Positions 45,558-57,209 of a stretch of DNA of 64,000 nucleotides are shown piece after piece. How positions within the stretch are numbered: the first letter of the stretch is position 1; each line of letters starts with the position of its first letter. Below the pieces are notes generated by a model. That model was not told where the DNA came from. It saw only the letters and a program-made list of their open reading frames with translations, and made no database searches. The translations under genes were made by a program, and so were the position numbers. Origin of the DNA: Thamnidium elegans (Eukaryota > Mucoromycota > Mucoromycetes > Mucorales > Mucoraceae); assembly GCA_025201345.1 (NCBI GenBank), contig JAIXMG010000008.1:372001-436000 (forward strand), written 5' to 3'.

Positions 45558-46578
45558 GCGTTGTTTTTTTTTCCGCGCCAATTAACTTAAGTCGCCACGT
45601 AAAGTCCATACAAACAGTCTCGCAATGCTTTTGAGTGAAGGAATCACACTGTATACAAAAAAAAAAAGGAGGTGAGGTAACATGCCCTGCTAAAATAAAA
45701 GTCGATTAAGAAAACTCATACGAATGACATTACACTGTGTCTAAATGTCAGTATTATTTTATTTGTTAGTAACGCAATGATATCGTTGTTTATTGGCAGT
45801 GGCAGTCGATTATTTTTTATTCTGTAGATTTTTTTTTCATTTGCCATTGAACACATGACAAGTACGTTTTTACATATTACTCAAGTCAATTATAAAAACG
45901 TAGTAATAATAAGAAGAAGAAAAGAGCAAAACTGTGTATATCTCTTTGGAGGATTTTTGATGCACGGTGGAGTTGAAAAAAAAAAAAAGGTTGCTACAAA
46001 AAAAAAACATCGTTTATCGATTTCTCAATATTTTCCTTTGTTTTTAGTTTTAAACAGTCCTTTTTCATCATGATATTCAAACATCTTTATTTCAATCTAT
46101 TTTGCGACGTGTTGTTACTACTTTTTTTTATAGCAGAAAAAAAGTAGACCAAGAAAAAGTGATCATGGTGTAATCAGTCACACATACTCAATTTGGCGAT
46201 TATTTTTTGTTTTGATTGACGTGCCACTCCTTCAACGTTAATAGGAACCTTTATGTGCACTAACTATTTCACAAGAAAAAAAAAAAAGATCAAGTGTCAC
46301 CGAGCATCGGCTCAAAAAAAAACACTGTAAACAATATACAATACGCGTATGATATTTATTTTTAAAAATAAACTGGACTCTACGTACATCATCCATTTAA
46401 TTTGAAAAGAATATTTTTTTCCTTTTTAGGCGGGTAATTCCTCATTAGGTGTAAAGCGTTTCATAAAGTCCGGTCTTCTGGAGAAAGTACGAACACGTAA
46501 TACAGATATAAAAAGTTAAAAAAGAAAAAAAAATAAGTGTGCCCTTGTTTCTTTACTATATTTTCTTTCTTTTTAAAT
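45558..46578. other. Intergenic upstream of the aminopeptidase
   Basis: A tracts and AT-rich sequence, with no gene recognised. Confidence 0.5.
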
Positions 46579-49500
46579 ATGTGTACTTCTTCTGCTGTTG
46601 AAAATCCAGACCGTCAAGTCTTACCTACTAATGTTAAGCCTACTCATTATGACTTGACACTTCAACCTAACTTGAAAACTTTTGCTTTCTTTGGTCACGT
46701 TAAAGTCAAGTAAGTCATTCAAAGGATGAAAGGGAACCTTAACGAAAGCCCTCGTTTCTAATACTTTTTTTTTTATATAGCTTAAACATCAACTCTGATA
46801 CCAAGACTATTGTACTTAATACGCGTGATATCAAGATCCAATCTGCTGTTTTATCTTCAGAAGGTCTCAAGACCGAGTCAAAGTAAGTTGTTAATCCTTT
46901 TTTTTTTTTTTTTTTTTATAAAAGTAAAATAATAAATAAATGAAAACCTTATAAAAAAAATAGGCAAGCTGCTACTGATATTACGTATGACGAAAACAAG
47001 GATTTAGCCACCATGACTTTTGTTGAAACTGTCCCAGCCAATACCAAAGCTGTTTTGGATATTCATTTCAGTGGAGAATTAAATGATCAAATGGCTGGTT
47101 TCTACAGATCTTCTTATAAGGATGCTGATGGTAACACACAATACTTGGCCACCACCCAATTTGAATCTACCGATGCTCGTAGAGCTTTCCCTTGTTGGGA
47201 TGAGCCTAGTCTTAAGGCCACCTTCGATGTTACTTTGGTAGTACCTACTGAACTCGTTGCTTTATCCAACATGGACGTTACTTCCGAAAAGCCTTACAAC
47301 GATACTGGTAAACTTACTGGTAAGACTGAAGGTAAAACCGAAGGTAAGACTGAAGGTAAGACTGAAGGAAAGACTGAAGGAAAGACCGAAGGAAAGACTG
47401 AGGTTGGTGCCGTCAAGAGCTTAAAGGAAGTCAAGTACGCTACCACTCCCTTAATGAGTACTTATCTCTTGGCCTTTGTTATTGGTCCCTTTGAGTACAT
47501 TGAATCTTTCACTAGCGGTGAACATAACGGTAGACCCATCCGTTCTCGTGTTTATGCTTTACCTGGTTCTGTTGAACAAGGCCGTCATGCTTTGAACGTC
47601 TGTACTGCTGCTCTTGAATACTTTGCTCAAGTCTTTGGTGAACCTTATCCTCTTCCCAAGATTGATATGGTTGCTATTCCTGATTTCGAAGCTGGTAAGT
47701 AAACACATATATGGTAGTACACTTTTGAAAAAATATTTAATTTTTTATTTATCATTATAGGTGCTATGGAAAACTGGGGTTTAATTACATACAGAACTGT
47801 TGCATTATTATTTGACGAAAAGTCATCTTCCATTGTTTTCAAGAAGAGTACTGCTTATACCGTTTGTCACGAATTAGCTCATCAATGGTTTGGTAACTTG
47901 GTGACTATGGAATGGTGGGATCATTTATGGTTAAATGAAGGTTTTGCCACTTGGGTAGGTTGGTTAGCAGTCGACAACATCTTCCCTGACTGGGATGTTT
48001 GGACCTCCTTTGTCAATGAAGATATGCCTAGAGCTTTAAGTTTAGATGCACTTCGTTCCTCTCACCCTATTGAAGTTACTGTCAATGACCCTGCTGAAAT
48101 CCATCAAATCTTTGATGCTATTTCTTACTACAAGGGTGCTAGTGTCATTCGTATGTTGAGTTCCTGGTTAGGTGTCGAGACCTTCTTGAAGGGCGTTAGA
48201 CTTTATATTCGCCGTCACAAGTTGGGTAATGCCTCTACCAATGACCTTTGGGCCGCCTTAAGTGAAGAAGCTAATGTTGATGTTTCCAAGTTTATGACTT
48301 TATGGACCAAGCGTGTTGGTTACCCTGTCTTGACTGTTGAACAAGAAGGTAATGAATCTATCAAGGTAACTCAATCTCGCTACCTCTCTACTGGCGATTT
48401 GAACGAAGATGAAGACAGTACTGTCTGGTGGGCACCTCTTGGTATCCTTGTTCCAAACGGTGTTGAATCTCATACCTTGACCGAAAAGTCTCAAACTTTC
48501 CCCGTCCCCGCCGACAACTTGTTCAAGTTAAATGCCGGGCAAACATCTGTTTACCGTGTCAACTATCCTATTGACAACATCCGTACCCTTGGTGAAGAAG
48601 TCAAGAAGGGAAGTAAAGGTATCTTAACCAACACCTCTGATCGTGTTGGTTTGATTGCTGATGCTGGTAACTTGTGTGTCAGTGGTGAACAAACAACTAC
48701 TGCTTTATTGGAACTCGCTCAAGCATTTGTCAATGAAGAAAACTACTTTGTTTGGTCTCAATTAAGTACTCATATCAGTAAGATTCTTAGTGTTTGGTAT
48801 GAACAACCCGAGGAAACTCGTAATGGCTTAAAGGCTCTTCGTCGTAGTTTGTTTGCTCCTATTGCTCATAAGCTCGGTTGGGAATTTGCTGAGACTGACG
48901 ATTATCTTACAAACATCTTGCGTGTACTTGCTCTTACCAACGCTGGTCGTTCCAACGACAATGAAACTGTCGATCAAGCCAAGAAGCGTTTCTGGCAATT
49001 TGTCGAAGGTAACACTGATGCACTTCACCCTAACCTCCGTGGTCCCGTCTACAGCATTGTGTTGGGTGCTGCCGAAAACGAAGAAGAAGAAGAAAAGTTA
49101 TGGGAAGAGATCCTCAAGATCTACCGTGATGAGACCTTGCCTACAGATCAACGTTTGATTGCACTTAGTTCTTTAGGTGGAGCCAAGAGTAAGGCATTGA
49201 TTCAAAGATACCTCGATATGAGTATCGATGAGAAGGAAGTCAGAGGCCAAGATTCATTGTATGTCTTTGGTTCCTTGTCATCTAACCCTGATGCTCGTGA
49301 TATCCTCTGGAACTTCTTTACTTCTAACTTCGATCTTCTTCATACCAAGTTCTCTAAATCTTTGAGTTTGTTTGCTTCTACTGTTCGTTCTGCTGCTGGT
49401 GGGTTTGTCACCTTTGATCGTATTTCCGAGGTTGAATCTTTCTTTGCCGATAAAGATACCAAGGCATATGCCCGTTCTTTGCAACAAGCTTTGGAAGGCG

Positions 49501-49583
49501 CTCGTGTAAATGCCAAGTGGGTTGAAAGAGACCATCAACTTGTTGCTGATTGGATCACTGAAAACGTAAAAAACTTTGCTTAA
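46579..49583 (+). CDS. APE2: M1 aminopeptidase (APE2/AAP1-like) with a GKTE repeat insertion
   Basis: Exons 46579-46709, 46781-46882, 46964-47694 and 47761-49583 give 928 residues. The N-terminal beta domain begins DRQVLPTNVKPTHYDLTL. The substrate motif is G322-A-M-E-N326. The zinc site is H358-E-L-A-H362, with the third ligand E381 in LWLNEGFA. An ERAP1/APE2-type helical C-terminal domain follows. The protein has no signal sequence, so it is probably cytosolic or wall-associated like yeast Ape2. Seven copies of Gly-Lys-Thr-Glu lie between the beta strands at residues 197-224. They replace a loop in relatives and are encoded by a 12-bp tandem repeat. Codon choice is biased towards preferred codons, suggesting good expression. 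It removes N-terminal amino acids from peptides. Confidence 0.93.
47319..47402 (+). repeat. Coding 12-bp minisatellite, seven units
   Basis: Seven GGTAAGACTGAA-type units (variants GGAAAG, ACC/ACT) encode Gly-Lys-Thr-Glu within the aminopeptidase gene. All units keep the frame. Confidence 0.9.
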
Positions 49584-49883
49584 GATATTAATAACAAAGG
49601 AAAAAATGACATGTAAATATAAAAAAAGGTTGAAAAATGAATATTTAATACCCCCTCTCCCCACTTCTTTTTTTTTTAAAAAAAAAAAGAATACACAATT
49701 AAATAAAGCTCTTTTTTTTTCCCCCAAAGGACATTGTTACAATTATATACTAGCAAGGAATATTAGAAGTGACTTTTCCATAAATACCCGTGATTATAAT
49801 CAGGTTTTATAACGAATGTGAGAGTTTACATGTTTACATTATTTATAATTTATTTATTTTTTTTTTAAAAAAAAAAAAAAGAT

Positions 49884-50994
49884 CTATTGAGCAGGTGCTT
49901 GTTGTTGGACAATGGAATTACCAAATTTGATAATCATACCCTTAGCCATGTTATATACTTTAGCAATAACAAGAGGAATACGAGCGTCAGCAGTAGGAGG
50001 AAGCAACATTTGATCCAACTTGACACGAAGTTCAGTGAATGTTTGACGAGTATAAGTAGATAAATGATAACGGAAACGAAGGAATTGAGCGAACAAAACA
50101 ATAGGTACAAGATTAAGGCTAAGAAAAACTAGGCGTTAAATCATCTTTTTTCTTTTTTTACTTTTTTTTTTTTTTTTTTTTTACCGTAATAAACCGAACA
50201 TTAAACGAACAGCAATAATAGTAACTTCAGATTGAGCTACAAATCGCATTGCAACACCATAATACTTATCAGTCCAAGTTTTAATTTGTTGCTGAGTTTT
50301 TGATTGCCAGGAGATGGGTGCATCTCCGCTTGTACCAGCGGCAGGAGCAGTACGAGGGAAGACATTAGGAATAATGTTGGTACGAACATAACCAAGAGCA
50401 TGGAAAGCAGAGAAAGTAAAGAATGGAATCAAAGTAACTAGTATATGATGTAAGTAATCTATCACTTTTTTCTCTCTCTCTCTAATCTCCCTTCTTTTTT
50501 TTCCCTTTTTTTTTAAAAAAAAAAAAATAGCTTACCAGTAATAGGACTAGAGAAAAACCAAAAGAACGCAAGTAACAAGTATTGTGCGTTTTCATCCATC
50601 ACTAACTTACGAGCATATTCGGCATTAGGTTGAGGTTTCTAAAAAAAACAAGATGCATAATTTTTTAGTACAAACGAGATGAGGTCATCATGACCTATAA
50701 AAAAAAAACTACTTACACCATGAGACTTGTAGATGACTACACCATAAGATAATAAAGCACCAAAGTAGGCAGTCTTATAGAAAAGAGTATTTGAACGGAA
50801 TAAAGCAACTGTAAGAGCATACGATAATGTACCGAGAAGTGTAAGTACGTGGCCGACGAACCAAGCAAATTGAAGTGTCTAATATGTATAAGTCTTTTTA
50901 TTCGACAAGCTTATATATGTATATATATATATATTACCTGCACAAGTGACATGACACGAGTAGATAATGGAGTGTTAGCTGTTGGAGGAGCCAT
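49884..50994 (-). CDS. TMEM33/POM33-family ER and nuclear-envelope membrane protein
   Basis: Five minus-strand exons (50994-50938, 50878-50717, 50638-50536, 50437-50185, 50118-49884) give 269 residues. After a short Pro/Thr-rich start there are several hydrophobic spans: AWFVGHVLTLLGTLSYALTV, YFGALLSYGVVIY, YLLLAFFWFFSSPITVTLIP and FVAQSEVTIIAVRLMFG. The QYLLLAFFWF followed by P-(I/V)-T-V-x-L-I-P-F layout, and the closing soluble region, fit yeast Pom33/Per33 and animal TMEM33. These shape ER tubules and help distribute nuclear pores. It is convergent with the aminopeptidase; the interval 49584-49883 contains only A/T tracts. Confidence 0.85.
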
Positions 50995-51189
50995 CTTTTA
51001 TAAAAGTAAAAAGTAAAAGAGAAAGAAAAAGGAAAAGAGAAAAAGGAAAATATAAAAAAGTACACTACGAACTAGCAGTAGCCAGCCACGAAAATTCGAA
51101 AACCTACAAAACTTAAAGTGATTTGATTGGCTGAAAAATTATACTTTTTCGAAAATTTGTACGTCAAAAGGACGCAGAAATTTCAATTT

Positions 51190-51965
51190 GAATTTTTTCA
51201 TGGTTGACTACCGCTAATGATAATAATAATAATAATAATAATAACGAAGAAGCTAGTTGTCCTGGAAATTCTATAAAAATAGTACAAGTTGAACAAGTTA
51301 ATTATAAATTGACGACTTTTCAACAAAGGAATAAGGTAGAAGGGGAGCAGTAGATTTGACAGCAGTATTGAATTCAGCTGCCTTTCTCTTTCAATTGTCA
51401 ATTATTTGGGCTAAGTTTTCCATCAACATCTTTCCTATTAATGTGACCTCCAACAGAGGAAGGGAATCTAATTTCATGTTTATTGCTCCGTTGGGAAAAG
51501 GAAGCTTCTTTATACGGCTAATTCTGGTAGTCGTTCTACCAGCAGGAACGTTCATTATCGATAACTCGAGGTTGTGGTCTAATAAAGAAAAGGCTTTATA
51601 AACGAATGGCCAGAGATTGTGAAGTAGATCACCTTCAGAAAAATCACTGGTGTTTAATATTTCATCTTCTTCAAAGTAACCCGGCTGCATTGATAATCGA
51701 TTATTTAACCCAACGTTTATCATAAGCATCACTAAGCTTCAACTTTTGATTAGAGATAAACTCGTAGTAATCTCCAGCTGTTTTTAAAAGTGTCGTTATC
51801 ATATAGATCGACACATTTCTGTATTTCATCTTCTAAAACAGGAAGTTGGACAGAGTTGAAAGTTCTTACTTTTGCAGAAAAATAATTGACCCAGAGAGGA
51901 TCCGCCAAGTCAACAGTAAAATACAAACAGGGATATTCATAATGACTGTCGTTGATTGCTTGCAT
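51190..51965 (-). pseudogene. Remnant of an orphan-family gene
   Basis: Two frames on the minus strand form one broken protein. 51965-51750 reads YPCLYFTVDLADPLWVNYFS and VQLPVLEDEIQKCVDLYDND. 51732-51391 reads LSMQPGYFEEDEILNTSDFS, EGDLLHNLWPFVYKAFSLLD and then loses similarity to itself. The two are one frameshift apart, and the segment between (51732-51750) carries stops. The EGDLLxxLWPFVYKAF motif is one I associate with uncharacterised Mucorales proteins, possibly the same family as 31765-33245; this is memory, not a search. Sequence downstream to 51190 has decayed. Confidence 0.5.
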
Positions 51966-54207
51966 AACAACGTCTTCTACAAGTCTCCTACTTTTTCAAT
52001 CTCCACTTCCCCTCAATAGGTAAATTCTCTAAATAGCAAATCGCACTTTTTTTATCGTCTACACAGATAGGGTTATTATGACTGGGTTTTGTGTTTTTTG
52101 TTATGCTTTTTGCAGTTGTTGTGGTTGATGATGAGGAAGGTATCTTTCGTCAGGCCTTTAACTCGTTGACAATCAAGGTTTATCGGTTACTAGAGTCAAC
52201 GTTTGCAGCCCAGCCCCAAGACAGCAAAAGCACCACAACACGGCCATGAACCTGCTACCAGGGCATCTGAACCGAACTTCAAAGAGTATCTGCAACTCAG
52301 CCGCCCGAAGAACAATTCGCTCGTTGTTTAAATAGCGAATTACCATGAAAAGAGCAAAGTTCAATGAATCACGTCGAATAACGCTGAATTTTTCAGCTGC
52401 GTTTCTAAATATGTTCTTTTGAAGAAATATTTATTGATAACTTTATCGTGATCTATAACAATATTAGTTTTTACTTTATAATTTTTGTAGGGCTCTTTCA
52501 AAAGTAAAGCAAGTTTACATTTTCTGTTGAAATATCCTACTTTTGGACGAACAGCTATTTAGGGGAGCACCTGGAGGATCTGCAGAAGAAGCTTCGGAAG
52601 GGAGCACTGGAGGTAGACCTAGGAGGAGAAAAAGTCTACTTTGGGCCTTTTAGGATTAAGTTCTGTGCTTTCTCCTTTAAAAGAGTTTTCAGTAATTCAA
52701 AATTCGATATCAATATTTATATTTAAAAAAAATGTATTATGATGCTTATCTATCATCTAATACAATAATTTGGTGTTTGGATAAAAGTAATTATGTAGTA
52801 GATAAAATATTAACTATAAATTCCCAATGGCCTTTTTATATGTATATATCTGACTTATAACCAAATTGCCTTCAGATATTGTACCTCAGTATTGTTTAGA
52901 TTCAACCATATACTATATAATTATAATTTTCAAAAAGCTAATCCTTTTTTTTTTATAGCAGCAATTGACAACTGGATAAATCATATCTCAAAGTATAAGT
53001 GTCTTTTACTTCTTTTTTCCCCTCATACTTAGGCAAGATTTATAATGTTATATTAAGCAAGAAATAAAAAGATGGATGTATCAGTTTCAGATATAGTATT
53101 TTTGATCAATTTTTTTTTCCATTATTTACACTATAATCTCATCATAATACAAGCACCCAAAAGCTAATTCTGGTATGAAACTTTTTAAAATTCTCTAAAT
53201 CGTTAAATTGGTAGTGGGAAGCACAGTAACTTGATGAAATCCCCTTTCTGGTGACAGTTGTTCGACTGCCAATTTAATGAAAAAACGAAGCTTAAAATCC
53301 GAACTTAAACTCGCAGACATACAGCCTTTGGGTTACAAGATCCAGAAAGGAGAAAAGCTTATGGTTACTGGAGGGTGAAACCTCCGCATATAAATGGCTT
53401 CATTCTATTGCTTTGAGTTCTACTACCTTTAAGCTACTGAATATAGCTGGGGAGGTTTTTCCGGTATGCGAACCCCTATTCTTTGCATGGCCGTAATGGA
53501 CACGGTTTCCCCTCTCAAGGGTAGTTTTACAAGTAAGAAAAAAAAATTCCTCTTCTCATTCGTCTTACTATTTATTTATTTTTCGGCAAAAAAGGTAGTT
53601 AAGCATTTTTTTTTTTTTTTTTCATTAAATCCCGTAAATTGGGTAGTAATTAATACGCATACTGAATAGTATCAATATTGGGATGCTGTTTAAATCATTT
53701 TAATTAAATAATTGAATGTAACAAGAAATATTTCAAAAAAGTAGTTTTCTCTATTAGAATGACGTAATTTTTTTAAAAAAAAAAGTGCTACTGACATTTT
53801 TTTTGTTTCATAGTGGACGTATTCAGTTTAATACGTCTGTGCATTTGTTTAATATAATGTGGCGTTTTTTGATTGTATAAAGCACTCCTCATTATAAAAT
53901 TAGAAAGTAATTAACTCCTCTTTTTTTTTCTCCTGTCAAATATTCTAAATATATATGCATACTCCTTTTTTTCGCCTCTTTGTCTCTCTCGGTGCAATAT
54001 GTCATAATTTTTACATATACATTTTAATCATAAAAAAAAGGGGTTGGGGAAAGCATAAGAAAGCATATACATATGGTTCAAAATAGCATATAAAGGGGGA
54101 AAAAAAATCAGCTCGAATATTTGCTAAAGTAAAAAAAATAAAATACAAATAAAGCACGAGGGAGGAAAGTAGAGCAATCAAAGCAGAATTCGCTATAATT
54201 ATCTTTT
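51966..54207. other. Interval with coding-like fragments
   Basis: 52100-52230 (+) reads VDDEEGIFRQAFNSLTIKVY then RLLESTFAAQPQDSK. 52230-52330 continues one frame over (PATRASEPNFKEYLQLSRP). 52560-52725 (+) reads EHLEDLQKKLRKGALEVDLG then EKVYFGPFRIKF. All are GC-richer than their surroundings and lack start codons, so they are likely transposon or gene remnants. 53225-53530 is also GC-richer and unassigned. No intact gene. Confidence 0.35.
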
Positions 54208-54974
54208 TTAAACGATATAACCAGAATAATAGTCTGAATAAATAAATCGAGTATCTAAAGAAATATTTGGTTTATAGATGATAAAATCTTCAGATTGTTG
54301 CCGTTGCTGTTGCTGTTGTTGCTGTTGTATGTTTTGCTGTTGTTGAAAATGAAAACTTAAAGGAGAGTCTGATTCTGATTCACTTGTTGTAGGTGAACTA
54401 GGTGTAATAGTTTTAGTTGTGTTGATCATACTAAATAAAAAAATTAGTTAAAAGTGTAACCGAAAAAGAAAAGGTCCCTTTACCTGTAAGTTTTCCATTT
54501 CGGATCATGGCAACGTTGATGTCTAGATAATGTGGTTTTTCTAGTAAATGATTTCCCACAGTCAGTAAAAAGACAAACATAAGGTCTTTTACCCGTATGA
54601 GTTCTTCTATGTCTAGCTAAAGAAGAAGACTGGTATATAAAAAAAAAAAAAAAATGAGTCATCGACAAAAAAAAAAAAAAAAAAAAAAAAAATAGTAGTC
54701 TTACATCACTAAAAGATTTTCCACATAATTCATATTCACAAACATGAGGACGCTCACCAGTATGAGTACGGTAATGAACAGTAAGAGCTGACCTTTGAAT
54801 AAATTGTTTTCCGCAAGTTGGCCATTTACAATGATAAGGTCTTTCACCTGTGTGAATACGAATATGTCGAGAAAGATCTGATCGACGAGAAAAGGCCTTT
54901 TCACATTCAGGCCATTGACAACTAAATGGCTTTTCTTCAACTAGTGGGTCGTTTAATAAATTTCGAATATCCAT
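54208..54974 (-). CDS. C2H2 zinc-finger transcription factor
   Basis: Exons 54974-54705, 54629-54484 and 54430-54208 (minus) give 212 residues. Four adjacent C2H2 fingers are joined by TGERPY-type linkers: [10 protein letters not shown]...[15 protein letters not shown]...[28 protein letters not shown] and [10 protein letters not shown]...HQRCH. The third finger is split by the first intron, whose removal restores SFSD-SSSLARH. The C terminus is a Gln-rich stretch and an acidic/Ser patch ([10 protein letters not shown]), probably an activation region. It is nuclear with unknown targets. The frame remains open upstream of the chosen ATG to 55055, so a longer start (adding [12 protein letters not shown] and neighbours) is possible. 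Confidence 0.85.
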
Positions 54975-57209
54975 TTTGGATGTTACAGCCGACGGCGAAA
55001 GTAAATAAGTCGGAAATCTATTCTTTAATAAACTGACAGATAGTATTACACACAAAAATAAAAATGTATATAAAAGACCTCTTTTTTAAAAGAAAGAAAA
55101 AGAAGGCTATGTATTATAAGAAAAAAGAAAGGAAAAGAGGAAAAGAGGAAAAGAGGAAAAGAGGAAAAAGAAAAAAGAAAAGAGCAAAAGAAAAATTTAC
55201 ATCATTTTATAACACAAGAAAAAGAAAGGGTTACAAGTTACTTAATTTAGTAAGCCATTGCTATCAAAAAAATAAAAAAATGACAAAAAGTAAATAAAAA
55301 TGTGCCTTCTTCTCTCCCTTTTATAATTATTTATTAAATGAACAAGTATAAAAATAGAACCCTACTCCCTTTTGATAATAAAGAAAAAAAAAACCCTTTT
55401 TTTTTGTTTTTTCTCTTTTGTTGTCCATAATAAACTACCTAAAAAAGTAAGTTATAATCGTGTTTAAAAAGACTTTGCCACGTTCGAACTCACTTGATCG
55501 AAACCTTTATTGGTGTATCACGAGCTACTTTCTAAAAATCATTCTAAAAAAGTAATATAAAAAGGGAAAACCCTTCATTGTCATTGTGTCACACTATCAA
55601 TTTAGACAACAATTTGTGGTATCCCCGCATTTACAATTAAACTCGGGCATCTGTCTCTGAGTCTAAATACCACATGGCACATCTACTTGAAACGCGTCAG
55701 TTAAAAAAAAAAAAAAAAAAAAAAAAGAATACAGTACCAGTATCTTGGGTAAGTATTCAAGTTAAAAAAAATTTTTTTTTTCTTTACTATAGTATCATTA
55801 AAAAATCTTTCCTTTTTAAAATCGCGTCGTTGATTGGTAACCCAAAAAAAACACACCTTCTATTCTTAAAGTTCAGTACGACTGTCATATTCTCCATAAG
55901 AAATATCTTCCTGTTGGTTGTGCTACGTCCTTTAAATAGTTTTCGATTTTGAGCATCTAAAAATATGTATTAATGTATCATTCGATAACGGCAAATATAT
56001 ATTTTACATTAAAAACCCGTCGCATTTGACTGTTGGGTTACGAGTTTCTCCAAAAGATGATGACATGCTAGAGAAAATACTTGCTTATTTCACCGATTGT
56101 AGCATATCTTTCCATGACTGATCTAGCTGCTCTGAACAATAAAGACCCAACTTTTATTCATGTAAAGGAAATTGTACGTTCTCGTACTAATAACTAACTT
56201 GCTTCTATCTAATGTCAAAGATGAATATCCAAGAGTGTATCTCCAGTGTATGACTCAATGGGATTAGCTTTTACTGTTTAAAAAAAAACAGCGTCTATCC
56301 AATTCACTACTACTTCGTTATCAGTGAGAAATCCTGGTCCAGTATAGCTACCATTAAGGGTGAGAACGCTCTAAACACCACTAGTTGATTATCTTTCAAG
56401 TTGAATTGTCGTTGAAGGTAAGTAATGTTAACACTCCAGACTGCTGTTTTGCATGGTTATATGTATATTAGCGGAACCCATCACACCAAGTTTAACGAGA
56501 ATAACTTTGTTGTCCTGCATAGCTTGGTCAACATTTAAAACCTTCGCTTAAAGATAATATAACTTGACGGTAGGTAAGACGAACAGGTATTGTTGTTTTG
56601 GTGCTCAATGATAAATGGTGGTGTCGGTATATGACAAATATTTTCTTGGTCCTTTGTTGTTTATATCAATCTTTTTTATTGCGGGTAGTCTATGAGTTCA
56701 TTCGGCAATTGGGAACCATCTTCTATGAAAATGGTCAAAGCAAAGCTATAAATCTTGGATGTTGATTAGTTTTAGTTTCAACTCTGCAATAAACCTTAAG
56801 GATTCACATATAAATTAAACAAACTTTAAGTCATATCAGGGATAACAATTCAAAAGAAAAAAAAAGTCACTTGAAGACCCTTACTAACAAAGAAAGAAAA
56901 GAGAAAAAAAGGGACCTTTTTCATTTTCAAACAAAATTATCAAAGGTCAGTGCGTTACATTTGAATTAAACTGTTTGCATAATATGCGGTTAAATACCAG
57001 TTGTTTTATACCAAACTGTCATTTACGAGTGTTACATTGTTCCTTATTGGTCAAAATATGCCAAAGGAGAACCTTAAATTTTCCGATGATTGCATACATA
57101 CAAGTAGTAACGTGATGAATTGAGAACAGTCCCAGGCACCCCCCAAATAATAATATTTTTTTTTTAGTTCTATTTTTTTTTTTTTTTTAGCTATTTTTAT
57201 ATATAAGCA
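54975..57209. other. Long intergenic interval
   Basis: Purine-rich runs lie at 55080-55180. About 56290-56560 on the minus strand has coding-like pieces (QAMQDNKVILVKLGVMGSAN and LNGSYTGPGFLTDNEVVVNW, in different frames), a possible gene remnant that I cannot name. A TTCGAACTC near 55484 is not part of a foldable tRNA. Confidence 0.35.

Noticed and set aside
55480..55510. tRNA-like B-box (TTCGAACTC)
   Set aside because: No A-box at the right distance and no cloverleaf arms can be drawn.
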